Source of the DNA: Onishia niordana
GTDB taxonomy: Bacteria > Pseudomonadota > Gammaproteobacteria > Pseudomonadales > Halomonadaceae
Direction: 5' to 3'
Length of the DNA: 64,000 nt
NCBI RefSeq assembly: GCF_004798965.1
Contig: NZ_SDSD01000003.1
Location: 372,001 to 436,000, forward strand
This document shows, in pieces, positions 51,013 through 63,243 of the stretch (position 1 is the first letter of the stretch; each line of letters starts with the position of its first letter). Below the pieces are notes generated by a model, which worked only from the letters and a program-made list of their open reading frames with translations, did not search any database and was not told the DNA's origin. A program made the position numbers and the translations under genes.

Positions 51013-51366
51013 ATGGCCCATCATCGCGGACGCGAGAATTGCCGGCCAAGAACGTCCGAAAGGCTTGGTCGGCTCGCGAGTTTGCCTCTGATCGCCTTAA
51101 TAAAGGGCTACCAGTACGGCATCAGCCCTCTACTGGGCCCTCGCTGCCGATTTTGGCCCAGCTGCTCAAGCTATTCGCTTGAGGCCTTGCGCGAGCATGG
51201 TCCAGCTCGCGGTGGCTGGCTGGCACTCAGGCGACTGGTTAAGTGCCATCCCTGGAACCCAGGCGGCATCGACCCCGTACCCGGTGGGCCCAGCGAGGCG
51301 CTGTGCCGCGAGGACGACAGCCTCGACGAGAACTTTTGCTGCCGCCCGAATGATCAACATCGGTGA
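51013..51366 (+). CDS. yidD: YidD-family membrane-insertion efficiency factor
   Basis: 117 residues, longer than the usual 70-90 because of a basic N-terminal tail of about 20 residues and a C-terminal tail. Core: [34 protein letters not shown] and [19 protein letters not shown], the DUF37/YidD signature with conserved Cys. YidD normally sits between rnpA and yidC; here it follows hisI by five bases. A dispersed second copy or a rearranged single copy are both possible. The start is uncertain because no good ribosome site is seen. Confidence 0.85.
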   Translation: MAHHRGRENCRPRTSERLGRLASLPLIALIKGYQYGISPLLGPRCRFWPSCSSYSLEALREHGPARGGWLALRRLVKCHPWNPGGIDPVPGGPSEALCREDDSLDENFCCRPNDQHR

Positions 51367-51563
51367 TCGCAGCACCGACACTACGTCCAGGCGCATCCGT
51401 TGCGGTTCGCCATTACACGCGCCTGCCACTTGGGGAGCCACGCCTGGGCCCCGTGCTCTGTATCCCGCCTACCCTGCTGCCTTGGGAAAAACCGGCCAAT
51501 AATGAAGCATGTGGTGGTCGGCCTTTGGTGTCCGTCTAGGTGACCGACCCGTTACTCATGGCC

Positions 51564-51980
51564 TCAGGCTTCCGACTTCGCCACCTGATAGATGCGCTCG
51601 AGCATAGCGTGCAGTCCATTACTGCGGGTCGGTGAAAGATGCTTGTCCAGCCCCAGGTCCTCGAGAAAACTCGGAGGCGTGGCTGCAATTTCGGCAGGCG
51701 GACGGTCATTGAAGATACGCATCAATACGGCAATCAGGCCGGAAACGATAGCGGCATCAGAGGTTGCGTCGAAATGCAGTCGATCGCCGTCACGTGTGGC
51801 GTGCATCCATACATTGGACTGGCAGCCCTGGATCTTCAGCTCCTCAGTTTTCCACTCCTCGGGAAATGCCGGCAGCTGCTTGCCCATGTCGATGATGTAC
51901 TGATAACGATCCATCCAGTTGTCGAACATCTCGAACTCTTCGATCAGTTCGGCCTGATTTTGCTGGGCGGTGTCGGACAT
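51564..51980 (-). CDS. sufE: SufE-type cysteine desulfurase partner
   Basis: 138 residues. Accepts persulfide sulfur from SufS/CsdA for Fe-S assembly through its active cysteine Cys53 in KIQGCQSNVW. LIEEFEMFDNWMDRYQYIIDMGK at the N-terminus and FLEDLGLDKHLSPTRSNGL near the C-terminus are typical. No suf operon is nearby. It could be CsdE instead. The 197-bp interval to yidD shows no gene. Confidence 0.92.
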   Translation of the reverse strand: MSDTAQQNQAELIEEFEMFDNWMDRYQYIIDMGKQLPAFPEEWKTEELKIQGCQSNVWMHATRDGDRLHFDATSDAAIVSGLIAVLMRIFNDRPPAEIAATPPSFLEDLGLDKHLSPTRSNGLHAMLERIYQVAKSEA

Positions 51981-52114
51981 GGTCCCTCCAAAATATGAGT
52001 GTTAGCGGGCGAAGCACCCCCGCTGATCCTGACCACCATTATACCGACTCGTGCCCCTGGGCGTCGTCCCCTGGAGCGCCCGCTATCGCACTGGGTACTC
52101 AGCCCGTGGCCTGT

Positions 52115-53338
52115 TTATGTGAGGCCATGGCCGCTCATCTGCTTTTGCCACTCCTCGGCTTCAGCGTGCAAATAGCGTGCGGTCGTATCCAGCCGAGAGT
52201 GACGGGCGCTACGGGCCAGGTAGCGTAGTTCTACACCCCCCTGGGCCTGATGGGTGATAGCAGTATGGCGAAGCCAGTGGGGCGTGGCGGTGCGCAGGGT
52301 GCGTGCCAGGGCAGCATTGCCATGTCCCGTGTCATCTCTCCCCGTACTGCCCTCCTCTCCTGCCTGGCCTGGCTGGCCCGGCTTGCAGGCACCCGCTGTC
52401 TCAAGCTCAAATGCCGCAGCATCGAATGCCTTCTTGATCAGTCGGTAGAGCTGATTATCACCAAGGCTGCGTTGCCCATTAAGCCCTCTCAGCAGGGGCG
52501 ATTCATCATCGGGCTCAGGGTGCCTGGCCAGGCCGAGATGCTCACGCCAATCACCCAGCATCGACATCATGTCCGGTGGCACCGGTATCGTCGCCAGCTT
52601 GTCGCCCTTGCCGATAACTCTCCACCACCATCGACCTTCACGAAGGTAAAAATCTCCCATACGGGCAGCAGCCATCTCGCTGATGCGAGGAGCCAGCAGG
52701 TAGGCGAAACCAAAGATCAGGCGTCGGCGTTGCCATTCAAACTGCTGGCGGGCGGATGCCGTGGGAAGTGGTGGCTGATTAAGCCATCCCCAGAACCAGT
52801 CCCACAGTGGCCGTTCCAAGTAACGTTCAATAGATTCCTGGCGATTGTCGAGGCGACGACGCTTGCCTCGCATCAGGCGAAAGGGGTTATGGTCCACCCA
52901 CCCCGCCTCAACCAGCCAGCTATATAAGCCCTGCAGGATCACCAGGCTCTGGCGACGGCTCGACGCCGACAGCGGTCGCCGGAAGGGACGCCAGTCGTCG
53001 GCATGGCGTGGCCTGGGCGGCCCTATCCAGCGTGCGGCAGGCCGCGGATCAGACAGAAACGCTTCAAACGCATCAAGCCCGTCTCGCCGAAGCGTTGCCA
53101 GTGTCAGCCCTTGGCTGTCGAGCCATAGCAACAGTCGCTCCGCTTCCTTGCGATAGGCACGGAAGGTCTGGGCACTATCCTGATATTCCTCTAACCAGGC
53201 GGAGACCGCTTCAACGTCACTGGCAGCAGAGATCCGTGCGGTATCGGCAAGTGCCGCTGCCCTGCCCTCATACGTGCCTGGCGGCCTCTGTACCACCTGA
53301 CTGTCACTTGCCTGTGCCGGCCACTGCTCCTCTGTCAC
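52115..53338 (-). CDS. Tyrosine recombinase (phage-integrase/XerC-like)
   Basis: 407 residues starting at GTG 53338 with GAGGAG upstream. N-terminal SAM-like core-binding domain (about 42-165) and catalytic domain with all active residues: Arg218 (APRISEMAAA), a Lys at 244 or 247 (IGKGDK), His354-x-x-Arg357 (HWLRH), His380 (SARHSRLDTT) and nucleophile Tyr389 (ARYLH). An odd low-complexity insert of about 35 residues (about 314-349, Gly/Gln/Asp-rich) precedes the HxxR box. No att repeats, excisionase or cargo genes are seen, and it is not an obvious XerC or XerD. Divergent from a KfrA-like gene. Confidence 0.88.
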   Translation of the reverse strand: MTEEQWPAQASDSQVVQRPPGTYEGRAAALADTARISAASDVEAVSAWLEEYQDSAQTFRAYRKEAERLLLWLDSQGLTLATLRRDGLDAFEAFLSDPRPAARWIGPPRPRHADDWRPFRRPLSASSRRQSLVILQGLYSWLVEAGWVDHNPFRLMRGKRRRLDNRQESIERYLERPLWDWFWGWLNQPPLPTASARQQFEWQRRRLIFGFAYLLAPRISEMAAARMGDFYLREGRWWWRVIGKGDKLATIPVPPDMMSMLGDWREHLGLARHPEPDDESPLLRGLNGQRSLGDNQLYRLIKKAFDAAAFELETAGACKPGQPGQAGEEGSTGRDDTGHGNAALARTLRTATPHWLRHTAITHQAQGGVELRYLARSARHSRLDTTARYLHAEAEEWQKQMSGHGLT

Positions 53339-53720
53339 CTAACGCTCCTCGTACTGGCTTTTAGAATATCTCGCTATTTATAGCTATCTCTCTGTAAGTT
53401 ACCCGCCTTTTGCCACCGTTCGACTCACTTTCTGTCCGCTTCGCGGTTACGGCTTTTAAACAGGCATTCACTTTGCCCCTGCTTGGCCATTGTCGCTGCT
53501 ACAGATGCATTAAATCAAGATAAGGCGAGTAATCATGAATTTATGCGGCTTATGATAAATACAATTACGTAAAACGTAATATGTAATTTTCTTTATTGAT
53601 GCCCCGATTGGCGCTAATATGGCTAAATATCCAAAAATCCAGACCGCTGAATGCCGACAGACGGCGAGGTGCACCAGGCCACTCAGGCGGTGAGTCGATG
53701 CAAAGAAGGAGAAAGGCGTC
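53339..53720. other. 382-bp AT-rich divergent region, recombinase / KfrA-like gene
   Basis: Visibly richer in A/T than the surroundings, chiefly 53500-53640. Contains ATTACGT-AAA-ACGTAAT (53564-53580), flanked by a further GTAATT half-site (53583-53588), and GCTAT-TT-ATAGC (53373-53384) near the recombinase start. No gene. Probable promoters and operator(s) for both divergent genes; also a plausible recombination site. Confidence 0.65.
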
Positions 53721-54686
53721 ATGGCGCGAAGCGGTGTGCAGTACGAGGATGTACAGCGGGCGATTCATACCCTGATGAGCCGTGGAGACACGCCGAGTGT
53801 GCAACGCATTCGCGAAGTGTTGGGCACCGGCAGCTTTACGACCATCAGCGAGCACTTACGCCTGTGGCGAATAGAACGTGACGAAAATCGAGATCAGCCC
53901 CCGTCTCAGGAGTTACCTGAGGCCTTGCAGACGCTGACGCTGGAGTTGTGGCGACAGGCGCAGGAAGTTGCTACCGAGAGCTTGGCGCTCTATCGTCAGG
54001 AGGCTGATCAGCGCGTCACCACCGCCCTGGAGGCCAGCCAGGAAAGTGAGCGCCGAGCAGAAGATGCCGGCCAACGTGAATCGGCGATCGCCGACCATCT
54101 AGCCAAGGCCCAGTCACGACTGGAGGAACAGAGTGCCACCCTTGCCAGTTGCCAAGCCGAGCGCGATGCCCTCGCGGATCGCGAGGCAAAAGCCTTGCAG
54201 CGGGTTCAGCAGCTCAATAAGGAGCTCACACGGCTTCAAGAACGCAACGAAGCGCTGGGCACCCAGCATCAGGAAGAGCTGGCGGCACGTGATGCCGACT
54301 ATCAATCGCGCCTTCAGCAAGAAGAACAGCGCAACGAAGCCGCCGAAGCCCGTCTGATGAGCCTGCTGGACGATGTCAGGCAGGAGCGCCAAAACGCCGA
54401 CAAACAGCATGGCACTCGTCAGGCGCAACTTGAGGCCCGCAATGAAAGCCTCGACAAGCAGCTGCAGGAGCAGCGAATGCAGCTGGCTGATTACCGGCAA
54501 CGGGAACGGGAGGCGAGCTGGGAGCTAGAGCAGCGAAAAGAACAGGATCGGGAGAGAAAGCGCGAGCAGGAGCGCATCGAACATCGACTGGAAGAAAAGG
54601 ATGAGGAAATCGAGACGCTAAAAAAACGGCTGCTTGAAACACAAGCACGGCTGGCTAATGCCCCTCTACCGCCCTTTATTTACTGA
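53721..54686 (+). CDS. KfrA-like DNA-binding coiled-coil protein
   Basis: 321 residues. N-terminal KfrA-type DNA-binding domain at about 1-60 (VQYEDVQRAIHTLMSRGDTPSVQRIREVLGTGSFTTISEHL), then more than 230 residues of charged heptad-rich coiled coil. Plasmid KfrA proteins bind their own promoter and form filaments that aid partition; the chromosomal role is unknown. AAGGAG nine bases before the ATG. Divergent partner of the tyrosine recombinase. Likely binds palindromes in the shared spacer. Confidence 0.85.
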   Translation: MARSGVQYEDVQRAIHTLMSRGDTPSVQRIREVLGTGSFTTISEHLRLWRIERDENRDQPPSQELPEALQTLTLELWRQAQEVATESLALYRQEADQRVTTALEASQESERRAEDAGQRESAIADHLAKAQSRLEEQSATLASCQAERDALADREAKALQRVQQLNKELTRLQERNEALGTQHQEELAARDADYQSRLQQEEQRNEAAEARLMSLLDDVRQERQNADKQHGTRQAQLEARNESLDKQLQEQRMQLADYRQREREASWELEQRKEQDRERKREQERIEHRLEEKDEEIETLKKRLLETQARLANAPLPPFIY

Positions 54687-54689
54687 AAT

Positions 54690-54718
54690 AAAAGACGGGC
54701 GCCAATGGGCGCCCGTCT
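54690..54718 (-). terminator. Terminator of nfuA, between convergent genes
   Basis: AGACGGGCGCC (54693-54703), loop AATG, GGCGCCCGTCT (54708-54718); on the minus strand it is followed by TTTTATTT. Strong for nfuA, weaker for the kfrA-like gene because the plus strand lacks a T-run. Confidence 0.85.
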
Positions 54719-54779
54719 AGTATCAATGCGGTAGCGAGTCCAGTTCAACTTAAGTGGCCACTGGGCCCGCCCCGCATAC

Positions 54780-55370
54780 TCAACGGTAGTAGGCCTGGCT
54801 GGTATCGCTGTGATCGGTAACATCACGGATGCCGGCGAGCTCAGGGATACGTTCCAGCAGGGTCTTTTCAACGCCGTCCTTGAGCGTCAGGTCGACCGCG
54901 GCACAGCCCTGGCAACCACCACCAAATGCCAGCACGGCGACACTGTCTTCAGTAAGCTGTGTCAGTTTGACCTCACCGCCATGGGCGGCAAGCCCCGGAT
55001 TGATCTCACTGTAAAGCACGTAATTGACGCGATCTTCGAGAGGACTGTCGGCATTGACCTTGGGCATCTTAGCGTTGGGCGCCTTGATGGTCAGTTGCCC
55101 ACCCATGCGGTCGGCATTGAAATCGACAACGGCTTCGTCGAGAAACGGCACACTGTTCTTGTCGAGGAAGACCGTGATCTTGTCGAGGTCAAGTTTCTCG
55201 TCGGTCGGTTCTTCCTCGCCCGGCCGGGAATATGCCAGGCAGGTCTCTGCATAGGGCGTGCCCGGCTGGGTGATGAAGATACGCACGGCGATGCCTTCAA
55301 CATTCTGCTTTTCAAGCAGTTCGGCAAGATAGCCTTGGGCACTGTCTGTAATCTGGATGCTCTGACTCAT
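54780..55370 (-). CDS. nfuA: Fe/S biogenesis protein NfuA
   Basis: 196-residue Fe-S carrier protecting target enzymes under oxidative stress or iron shortage. N-terminal degenerate A-type domain (about 1-95) and C-terminal Nfu domain with the cluster-binding CxxC, Cys153 and Cys156 in [12 protein letters not shown]. Family length. Faces the KfrA-like gene; divergent from metH across 230 bases in which I see no other gene. Confidence 0.95.
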   Translation of the reverse strand: MSQSIQITDSAQGYLAELLEKQNVEGIAVRIFITQPGTPYAETCLAYSRPGEEEPTDEKLDLDKITVFLDKNSVPFLDEAVVDFNADRMGGQLTIKAPNAKMPKVNADSPLEDRVNYVLYSEINPGLAAHGGEVKLTQLTEDSVAVLAFGGGCQGCAAVDLTLKDGVEKTLLERIPELAGIRDVTDHSDTSQAYYR

Positions 55371-55600
55371 GGGACGCTATTCCTGATTCGAGAGGTCGAA
55401 TTTGCTTTTCATGTTAAGGAAAAGTGCGTGCCGAAACAATCCCGAGTGAAATACTCAGGCATCCAACATTGCCCCCCATTTGGCGCTGCCCGTCTCAAGC
55501 GCCTTTCTGGTAAGCTAACGCGCAAAACCGAGCCCCTCGATATCCCGACCCTGCTCGACACAGTATAAGACGCGACTCACGCTGGAGACCGCCCCGAATC

Positions 55601-59320
<3,720 letters not shown>

Positions 59321-59421
59321 CAGCGTATGAACTGATCGTGAGCGACCGCTACACACTCACCTTCGCTGCACCCTGTTGCCCATCCTGAGCGGTGGGCGTC
59401 CTCACTTGACCGGAAGACGGC

Positions 59422-60738
59422 ATGCTGCCCGAACCCTCGCGACGCAATACCATCCTCAAGTTAGCGCTGCCGATCATTGCTGGCATGCTGTCGCAAAGTC
59501 TGCTCAATCTCATCGATGCTGCCCTTGTCGGTTCGCTCGGTGAAACAGCGCTTGCCGGTGTCGGTATTGGGGGTTATGCCATGTTCATGGTCACCGCCCT
59601 GGTGTTCGGCTTGTCCTCTGGCGTACAAGCGCAGACCGCCCGGCGTCATGGTGAGCAGAACTGGCACAACCGTACCGATGCCCTGTATGCCGGGCTGTTG
59701 ATTGCCCTAGCGCTGGGCCTGCCGCTGACGCTGCTGTGTATGTGGCAGGCCCCTACACTGCTTGGATTGATCAATCCGGATCCGGGCGTCAGCAGCCAGG
59801 CAGTCGAGTACTTTCGCTGGCGCGTAGTCTCTCTGGTAGCGGTTGCCATGATCTTCTGCTTTCGCGGTTACTGGAATGGCGTTCAACAGACCGGTATTTA
59901 TCTGCGCATCATCTTGATCACGCACGGGGTCAACATACTCACAAGCGTGGGGCTGATTTTTGGCTACGCGGGCCTGCCTACGCTCGGTGCCGCTGGAGCA
60001 GGCGCAGGAACCAGTCTCTCCTTGCTGCTCGGACTCATCCTATGGGCACTCTACACGCATCGCCATGCAGCCCCTATCTTCGGCCATCCTGCTGGCACCT
60101 TGCTCACCACTCTGCGCCTGGCGACACCGCATTCCTTCCAGCAACTCTGGTTTGCAGGCGGCTATACGGTGCTGTTCTGGATTCTTGGTCAGCTGAACAC
60201 GGCCAGTGTGGCGGTCGGTCATGTGCTGGTGAATCTCTCGTTGTTGCTGATCCTTCCCGGTGTCGGCCTAGGGGTAGCGGCAATGAGCCTGGTCGGCCAG
60301 GCGATGGGGCAACAGTCGAATCAGGACGCCCACCGCTGGGGCTGGGATGTGGTGCGCATCGCTTGGATGTGCCTGGCAGTACTCGCACTGCCGATGCTGA
60401 TATTCCCCGATGCAGTGCTAGGTATCTTCCTGCGCGACCCCGCCCTGGTGGCATTAGGACATCTACCGCTGCAGTTGACGGCACTGATGATCGTATTGGA
60501 TGCCTGTGCGCTGGTACTGGGGCAGGCTTTGCTTGGCGCAGGTGCCAACCGCACGGTGATGGTGATGACACTGACGATGCAGTGGCTGGTTTTTCTCCCT
60601 CTTGCCTGGTGGATCGGTGTGGGATTGGGTTACGGCTTGCTTGGCATCTGGTGGGTTCAACTTGGCTATCGCTGCCTAAACTCGCTGGGCTTTGCGCTGA
60701 TTTGGCACCGTCGCCACTGGCAACGACTGGCGATATAA
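59422..60738 (+). CDS. MATE-family efflux transporter (DinF-like)
   Basis: 438 residues, twelve hydrophobic helices in two homologous halves. N-terminus NTILKLALPIIAGMLSQSLLNLIDAALVGSLGETALAGVGIG is the MATE hallmark. Exports cationic drugs or metabolites using Na+ or H+ gradients; substrate unknown. Follows metH by 101 bases and could share its transcript. The Na+ option would suit a halophile but is not shown. Confidence 0.92.
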   Translation: MLPEPSRRNTILKLALPIIAGMLSQSLLNLIDAALVGSLGETALAGVGIGGYAMFMVTALVFGLSSGVQAQTARRHGEQNWHNRTDALYAGLLIALALGLPLTLLCMWQAPTLLGLINPDPGVSSQAVEYFRWRVVSLVAVAMIFCFRGYWNGVQQTGIYLRIILITHGVNILTSVGLIFGYAGLPTLGAAGAGAGTSLSLLLGLILWALYTHRHAAPIFGHPAGTLLTTLRLATPHSFQQLWFAGGYTVLFWILGQLNTASVAVGHVLVNLSLLLILPGVGLGVAAMSLVGQAMGQQSNQDAHRWGWDVVRIAWMCLAVLALPMLIFPDAVLGIFLRDPALVALGHLPLQLTALMIVLDACALVLGQALLGAGANRTVMVMTLTMQWLVFLPLAWWIGVGLGYGLLGIWWVQLGYRCLNSLGFALIWHRRHWQRLAI

Positions 60739-60874
60739 CGATGACATGACACCATGACAGGCCTTCTCCTTGTTACCATGACGCACAGCTAGGCAGGAGC
60801 AGACGCCAGAGTGGTTCCCACCAACCACAACCAATATGTGAATGGCTTACGCCTAATAACAAATCAATCAAAAA

Positions 60875-60898
60875 CTATGAACATTTATTCTTTCATAG
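60875..60898 (+). promoter_or_regulatory. Palindromic operator candidate upstream of cysI
   Basis: CTATGAA (60875-60881), 10-bp centre, TTCATAG (60892-60898), in an A/T-rich block at 60855-60912, 78 bases before the cysI ATG. Position and composition suit an activator site such as CysB (LysR type), which controls sulfite reductase genes in relatives; binding is inferred. Confidence 0.5.
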
Positions 60899-60975
60899 AA
60901 TATAAGGTTAGGAGTATGGTCGCCGGTAATAGGCACAACTCCTTCATCACGCCCTGACCAGCAGGACACGACTGA

Positions 60976-62628
60976 ATGTATCGGTACGACAACTACGACC
61001 AGACCCTCGTCGATGAGCGGGTCACCCAGTTCCGTGACCAGATGGACCGCTACCTTGATGGCCGCCTGGGCGAAGAGGAATTCCGCCCGCTGCGCCTCCA
61101 GAACGGTCTCTATCTGCAGAAATATGCGCCGATGCTGCGTATCGCGATCCCCTACGGCATGCTGTCAAGCGATCAGCTACGTCGCCTGGCGTCGATCGCA
61201 CGGCGTTATGATCGGGAATACGGTCATTTCAGCACCCGTCAGAACTTGCAGCTCAACTGGCCGGCCGTCGAAACAGTTCCCGATATCCTCGCTGAACTGG
61301 CCGACGTTCAGATGCATGCGATCCAGACAAGTGGCAACTGTATTCGCAATACCACCAGCGACCAGTTTGCGGGCATTGCCGCCGATGAAGTCGAAGACCC
61401 GCGCCCCTGGTGCGAGCTGATTCGCCAATGGTCGACGCTGCATCCCGAGTTCGCCTTCCTGCCCCGCAAGTTCAAGATCGCGGTCAGTGGTGCAAGCGCT
61501 GACCGGGCCGCTATTCAGGTTCACGACATTGGACTGCGCATGTGGCGTGATGCCGAAGGCGAAGTCCGTGTGCGCGTTCTGGCAGGCGGTGGCCTGGGTC
61601 GTACGCCGATGATCGGCGATGTCGTCTGTGATGACCTTCCCTGGAAGCATCTGCTGACCTACCTTGAGGCGTGCGTGCGCGTCTATAACCAGTTCGGTCG
61701 CCGCGATAACAAGTTCAAGGCTCGCATCAAGATTCTTGTTAAAGCATTGGGCATTGAGGAATTCCGTCGTCGTGTCGATGCCGAATGGCAACACCTCAAG
61801 GATGGGCCACAGACCCTGACGCCCGCTGCCGTAGAGGCTGCCAAGTCTCACTTTCCGGAGCCCGAGCGTCGCCCGGTCAGCGAAGAAGCTATCGCGACCT
61901 ATGAGCAAAGGCGCCAAGAAGATCGCGCCCTAGCGCGCTTCGTGACCAACAACGTCACTGACCACAAAGTACCGGGGTACAAGGCCGTAACGCTGTCGCT
62001 CAAGCGTCGTGAATTGGCGCCCGGCGATGTGACGTCCGACCAGATGGACGCCGTGGCCGATCTCGCCGATCGCTTCAGCTTCGGAGAGGTTCGCGTGACT
62101 CACGAGCAAAACCTCGTGCTTTCCGACGTTCCCGTGGATCAACTGGAAGCCCTGTGGCAGGCGTTAGACGACCTGGGGATGGCCAACCCGACCGTTGGCA
62201 CCCTCAACGACATCATCTGCTGCCCGGGTGGTGACTTCTGTGGCCTGGCCAATGCCGTGTCGATTCCCATCGCTCAGGCACTTCAGGAGCGCTTCGAGGA
62301 TCTGGACTTCCTGTACGACCTAGGACCACTGGATCTGAATATCTCCGGCTGCATGAATGCCTGCGGCCACCACCATGTGGGCCACATCGGCATCCTGGGT
62401 GTCGACAAGAAAGGTGAGGAGTACTATCAAGTTTCGCTTGGCGGCAACTCCACCGACGATGCCTCGCTCGGCAAGATCCTCGGGCCGTCCTTCAATCGCG
62501 AAGATGTTCCGGACGTCATCGACAAGGTACTCAAAGTATACGTCGAGACGCGTCACGACGATGAACGCTTTCTCGACACGTACCGTCGCATCGGGATCAA
62601 ACCTTTCAAGGAGCGGGTCTATGCCTGA
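60976..62628 (+). CDS. cysI: Sulfite reductase hemoprotein, ferredoxin-type (CysI-like)
   Basis: 550-residue nitrite/sulfite reductase with siroheme and a [4Fe-4S] cluster; reduces sulfite to sulfide in assimilation. Cluster cysteines Cys416, Cys422 (CCPGGDFCGLA), Cys459 and Cys463 (SGCMNACGHH). Two ferredoxin-like half-domains. No CysJ flavoprotein is adjacent, which matches the Pseudomonas arrangement of cysI with a DUF934 gene. Nitrite reduction is the alternative but the partner gene argues for sulfite. Overlaps the next gene by eight bases. Confidence 0.92.
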   Translation: MYRYDNYDQTLVDERVTQFRDQMDRYLDGRLGEEEFRPLRLQNGLYLQKYAPMLRIAIPYGMLSSDQLRRLASIARRYDREYGHFSTRQNLQLNWPAVETVPDILAELADVQMHAIQTSGNCIRNTTSDQFAGIAADEVEDPRPWCELIRQWSTLHPEFAFLPRKFKIAVSGASADRAAIQVHDIGLRMWRDAEGEVRVRVLAGGGLGRTPMIGDVVCDDLPWKHLLTYLEACVRVYNQFGRRDNKFKARIKILVKALGIEEFRRRVDAEWQHLKDGPQTLTPAAVEAAKSHFPEPERRPVSEEAIATYEQRRQEDRALARFVTNNVTDHKVPGYKAVTLSLKRRELAPGDVTSDQMDAVADLADRFSFGEVRVTHEQNLVLSDVPVDQLEALWQALDDLGMANPTVGTLNDIICCPGGDFCGLANAVSIPIAQALQERFEDLDFLYDLGPLDLNISGCMNACGHHHVGHIGILGVDKKGEEYYQVSLGGNSTDDASLGKILGPSFNREDVPDVIDKVLKVYVETRHDDERFLDTYRRIGIKPFKERVYA

Positions 62629-63139
62629 TCAACAGCTAACGCTGGCCCAGACGCTGCTCAAGCTGGGCGAGCCGGAAACCGACACCTGGTCGCTTTCTCG
62701 GGACAGCGAGACACTGCCCCAAGCGCGCCCGGCGATCGTACCGCTTACGTTGTGGCTTGAGGCCAGTAAGGATGAAGGCCTAGCGCCCTGGCTGCCTAGT
62801 GATACAGAGCTTGATGGCGAGCTTGCTGAAACGTTGATGGCATCACCGCGGATTGCCATCGATTTTCCCGCCTTTACGGATGGCCGTGGCTATACCCTCG
62901 CCCGACTACTGCGTGAACGCTACGGCTATCAGGGTGAGATCCGCGCCATCGGTGACGTATTGGTCGATCAGCTTTATTACATGAGCCGCTGTGGTTTCGA
63001 TGCGCTGGCGTTGCGCGATGACCAGCGCCTGGATGACGCCCAGCGTGCCCTGGGGGCGTTCAGCGTAAGTTATCAGCCTGGTGTCGATACCCAGGAGGCG
63101 TTATTCGAGCGTCGTCTGCGCGAAGGCAACCAGTCCTAA
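62621..63139 (+). CDS. DUF934 protein, partner of sulfite reductase
   Basis: 172 residues from ATG 62621, with AAGGAG seven bases upstream inside cysI; the longer open frame from 62357 is a shadow of cysI. DUF934 (COG3749) proteins accompany cysI in many proteobacteria and are annotated as probable components of sulfite reduction, with no proven activity. Conserved-looking FPAFTDGRGYTLARLLRERYGYQGEIRAIGDVLVDQ segment. Translationally coupled to cysI. Confidence 0.9.
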   Translation: MPDQQLTLAQTLLKLGEPETDTWSLSRDSETLPQARPAIVPLTLWLEASKDEGLAPWLPSDTELDGELAETLMASPRIAIDFPAFTDGRGYTLARLLRERYGYQGEIRAIGDVLVDQLYYMSRCGFDALALRDDQRLDDAQRALGAFSVSYQPGVDTQEALFERRLREGNQS

Positions 63140-63179
63140 CACCGGTTTCACTCGTCTGGTGTTCGTCGACAGCCATTCT

Positions 63180-63221
63180 GCCAAGGCCCGTTTCAAACCG
63201 GGCCTTGGCGTTTTGCGTTTT
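63180..63221 (+). terminator. Terminator of the cysI-DUF934 operon
   Basis: Perfect 11-bp stem GCCAAGGCCCG (63180-63190) and CGGGCCTTGGC (63199-63209) with an 8-base loop, then GTTTTGCGTTTT. Lies between convergent genes. Confidence 0.9.
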
Positions 63222-63243
63222 ATGGCAATGGAAAGTGATCTTT

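Noticed and set aside
51367..51563. Extra small gene between yidD and sufE
   Set aside because: Open frames here have no ribosome site or plausible protein pattern; only a weak GGTCGG...CCGACC dyad is visible.
52115..54686. Prophage or integrative element carried by the tyrosine recombinase
   Set aside because: No phage, transfer, toxin-antitoxin or cargo genes, no adjacent tRNA and no flanking direct repeats are seen; the coding composition matches the neighbours.
55371..55600. Cobalamin or SAM/SAH riboswitch before metH
   Set aside because: I could not recognise a B12 box or conserved SAH/SAM aptamer elements in this 230-bp spacer; a covariance-model search would decide.
59736..60749. 337-codon plus-strand frame overlapping the MATE gene
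   Set aside because: It is a frame-shifted shadow of a clear MATE transporter; its translation is Arg/Ser/Cys-rich with no family pattern.
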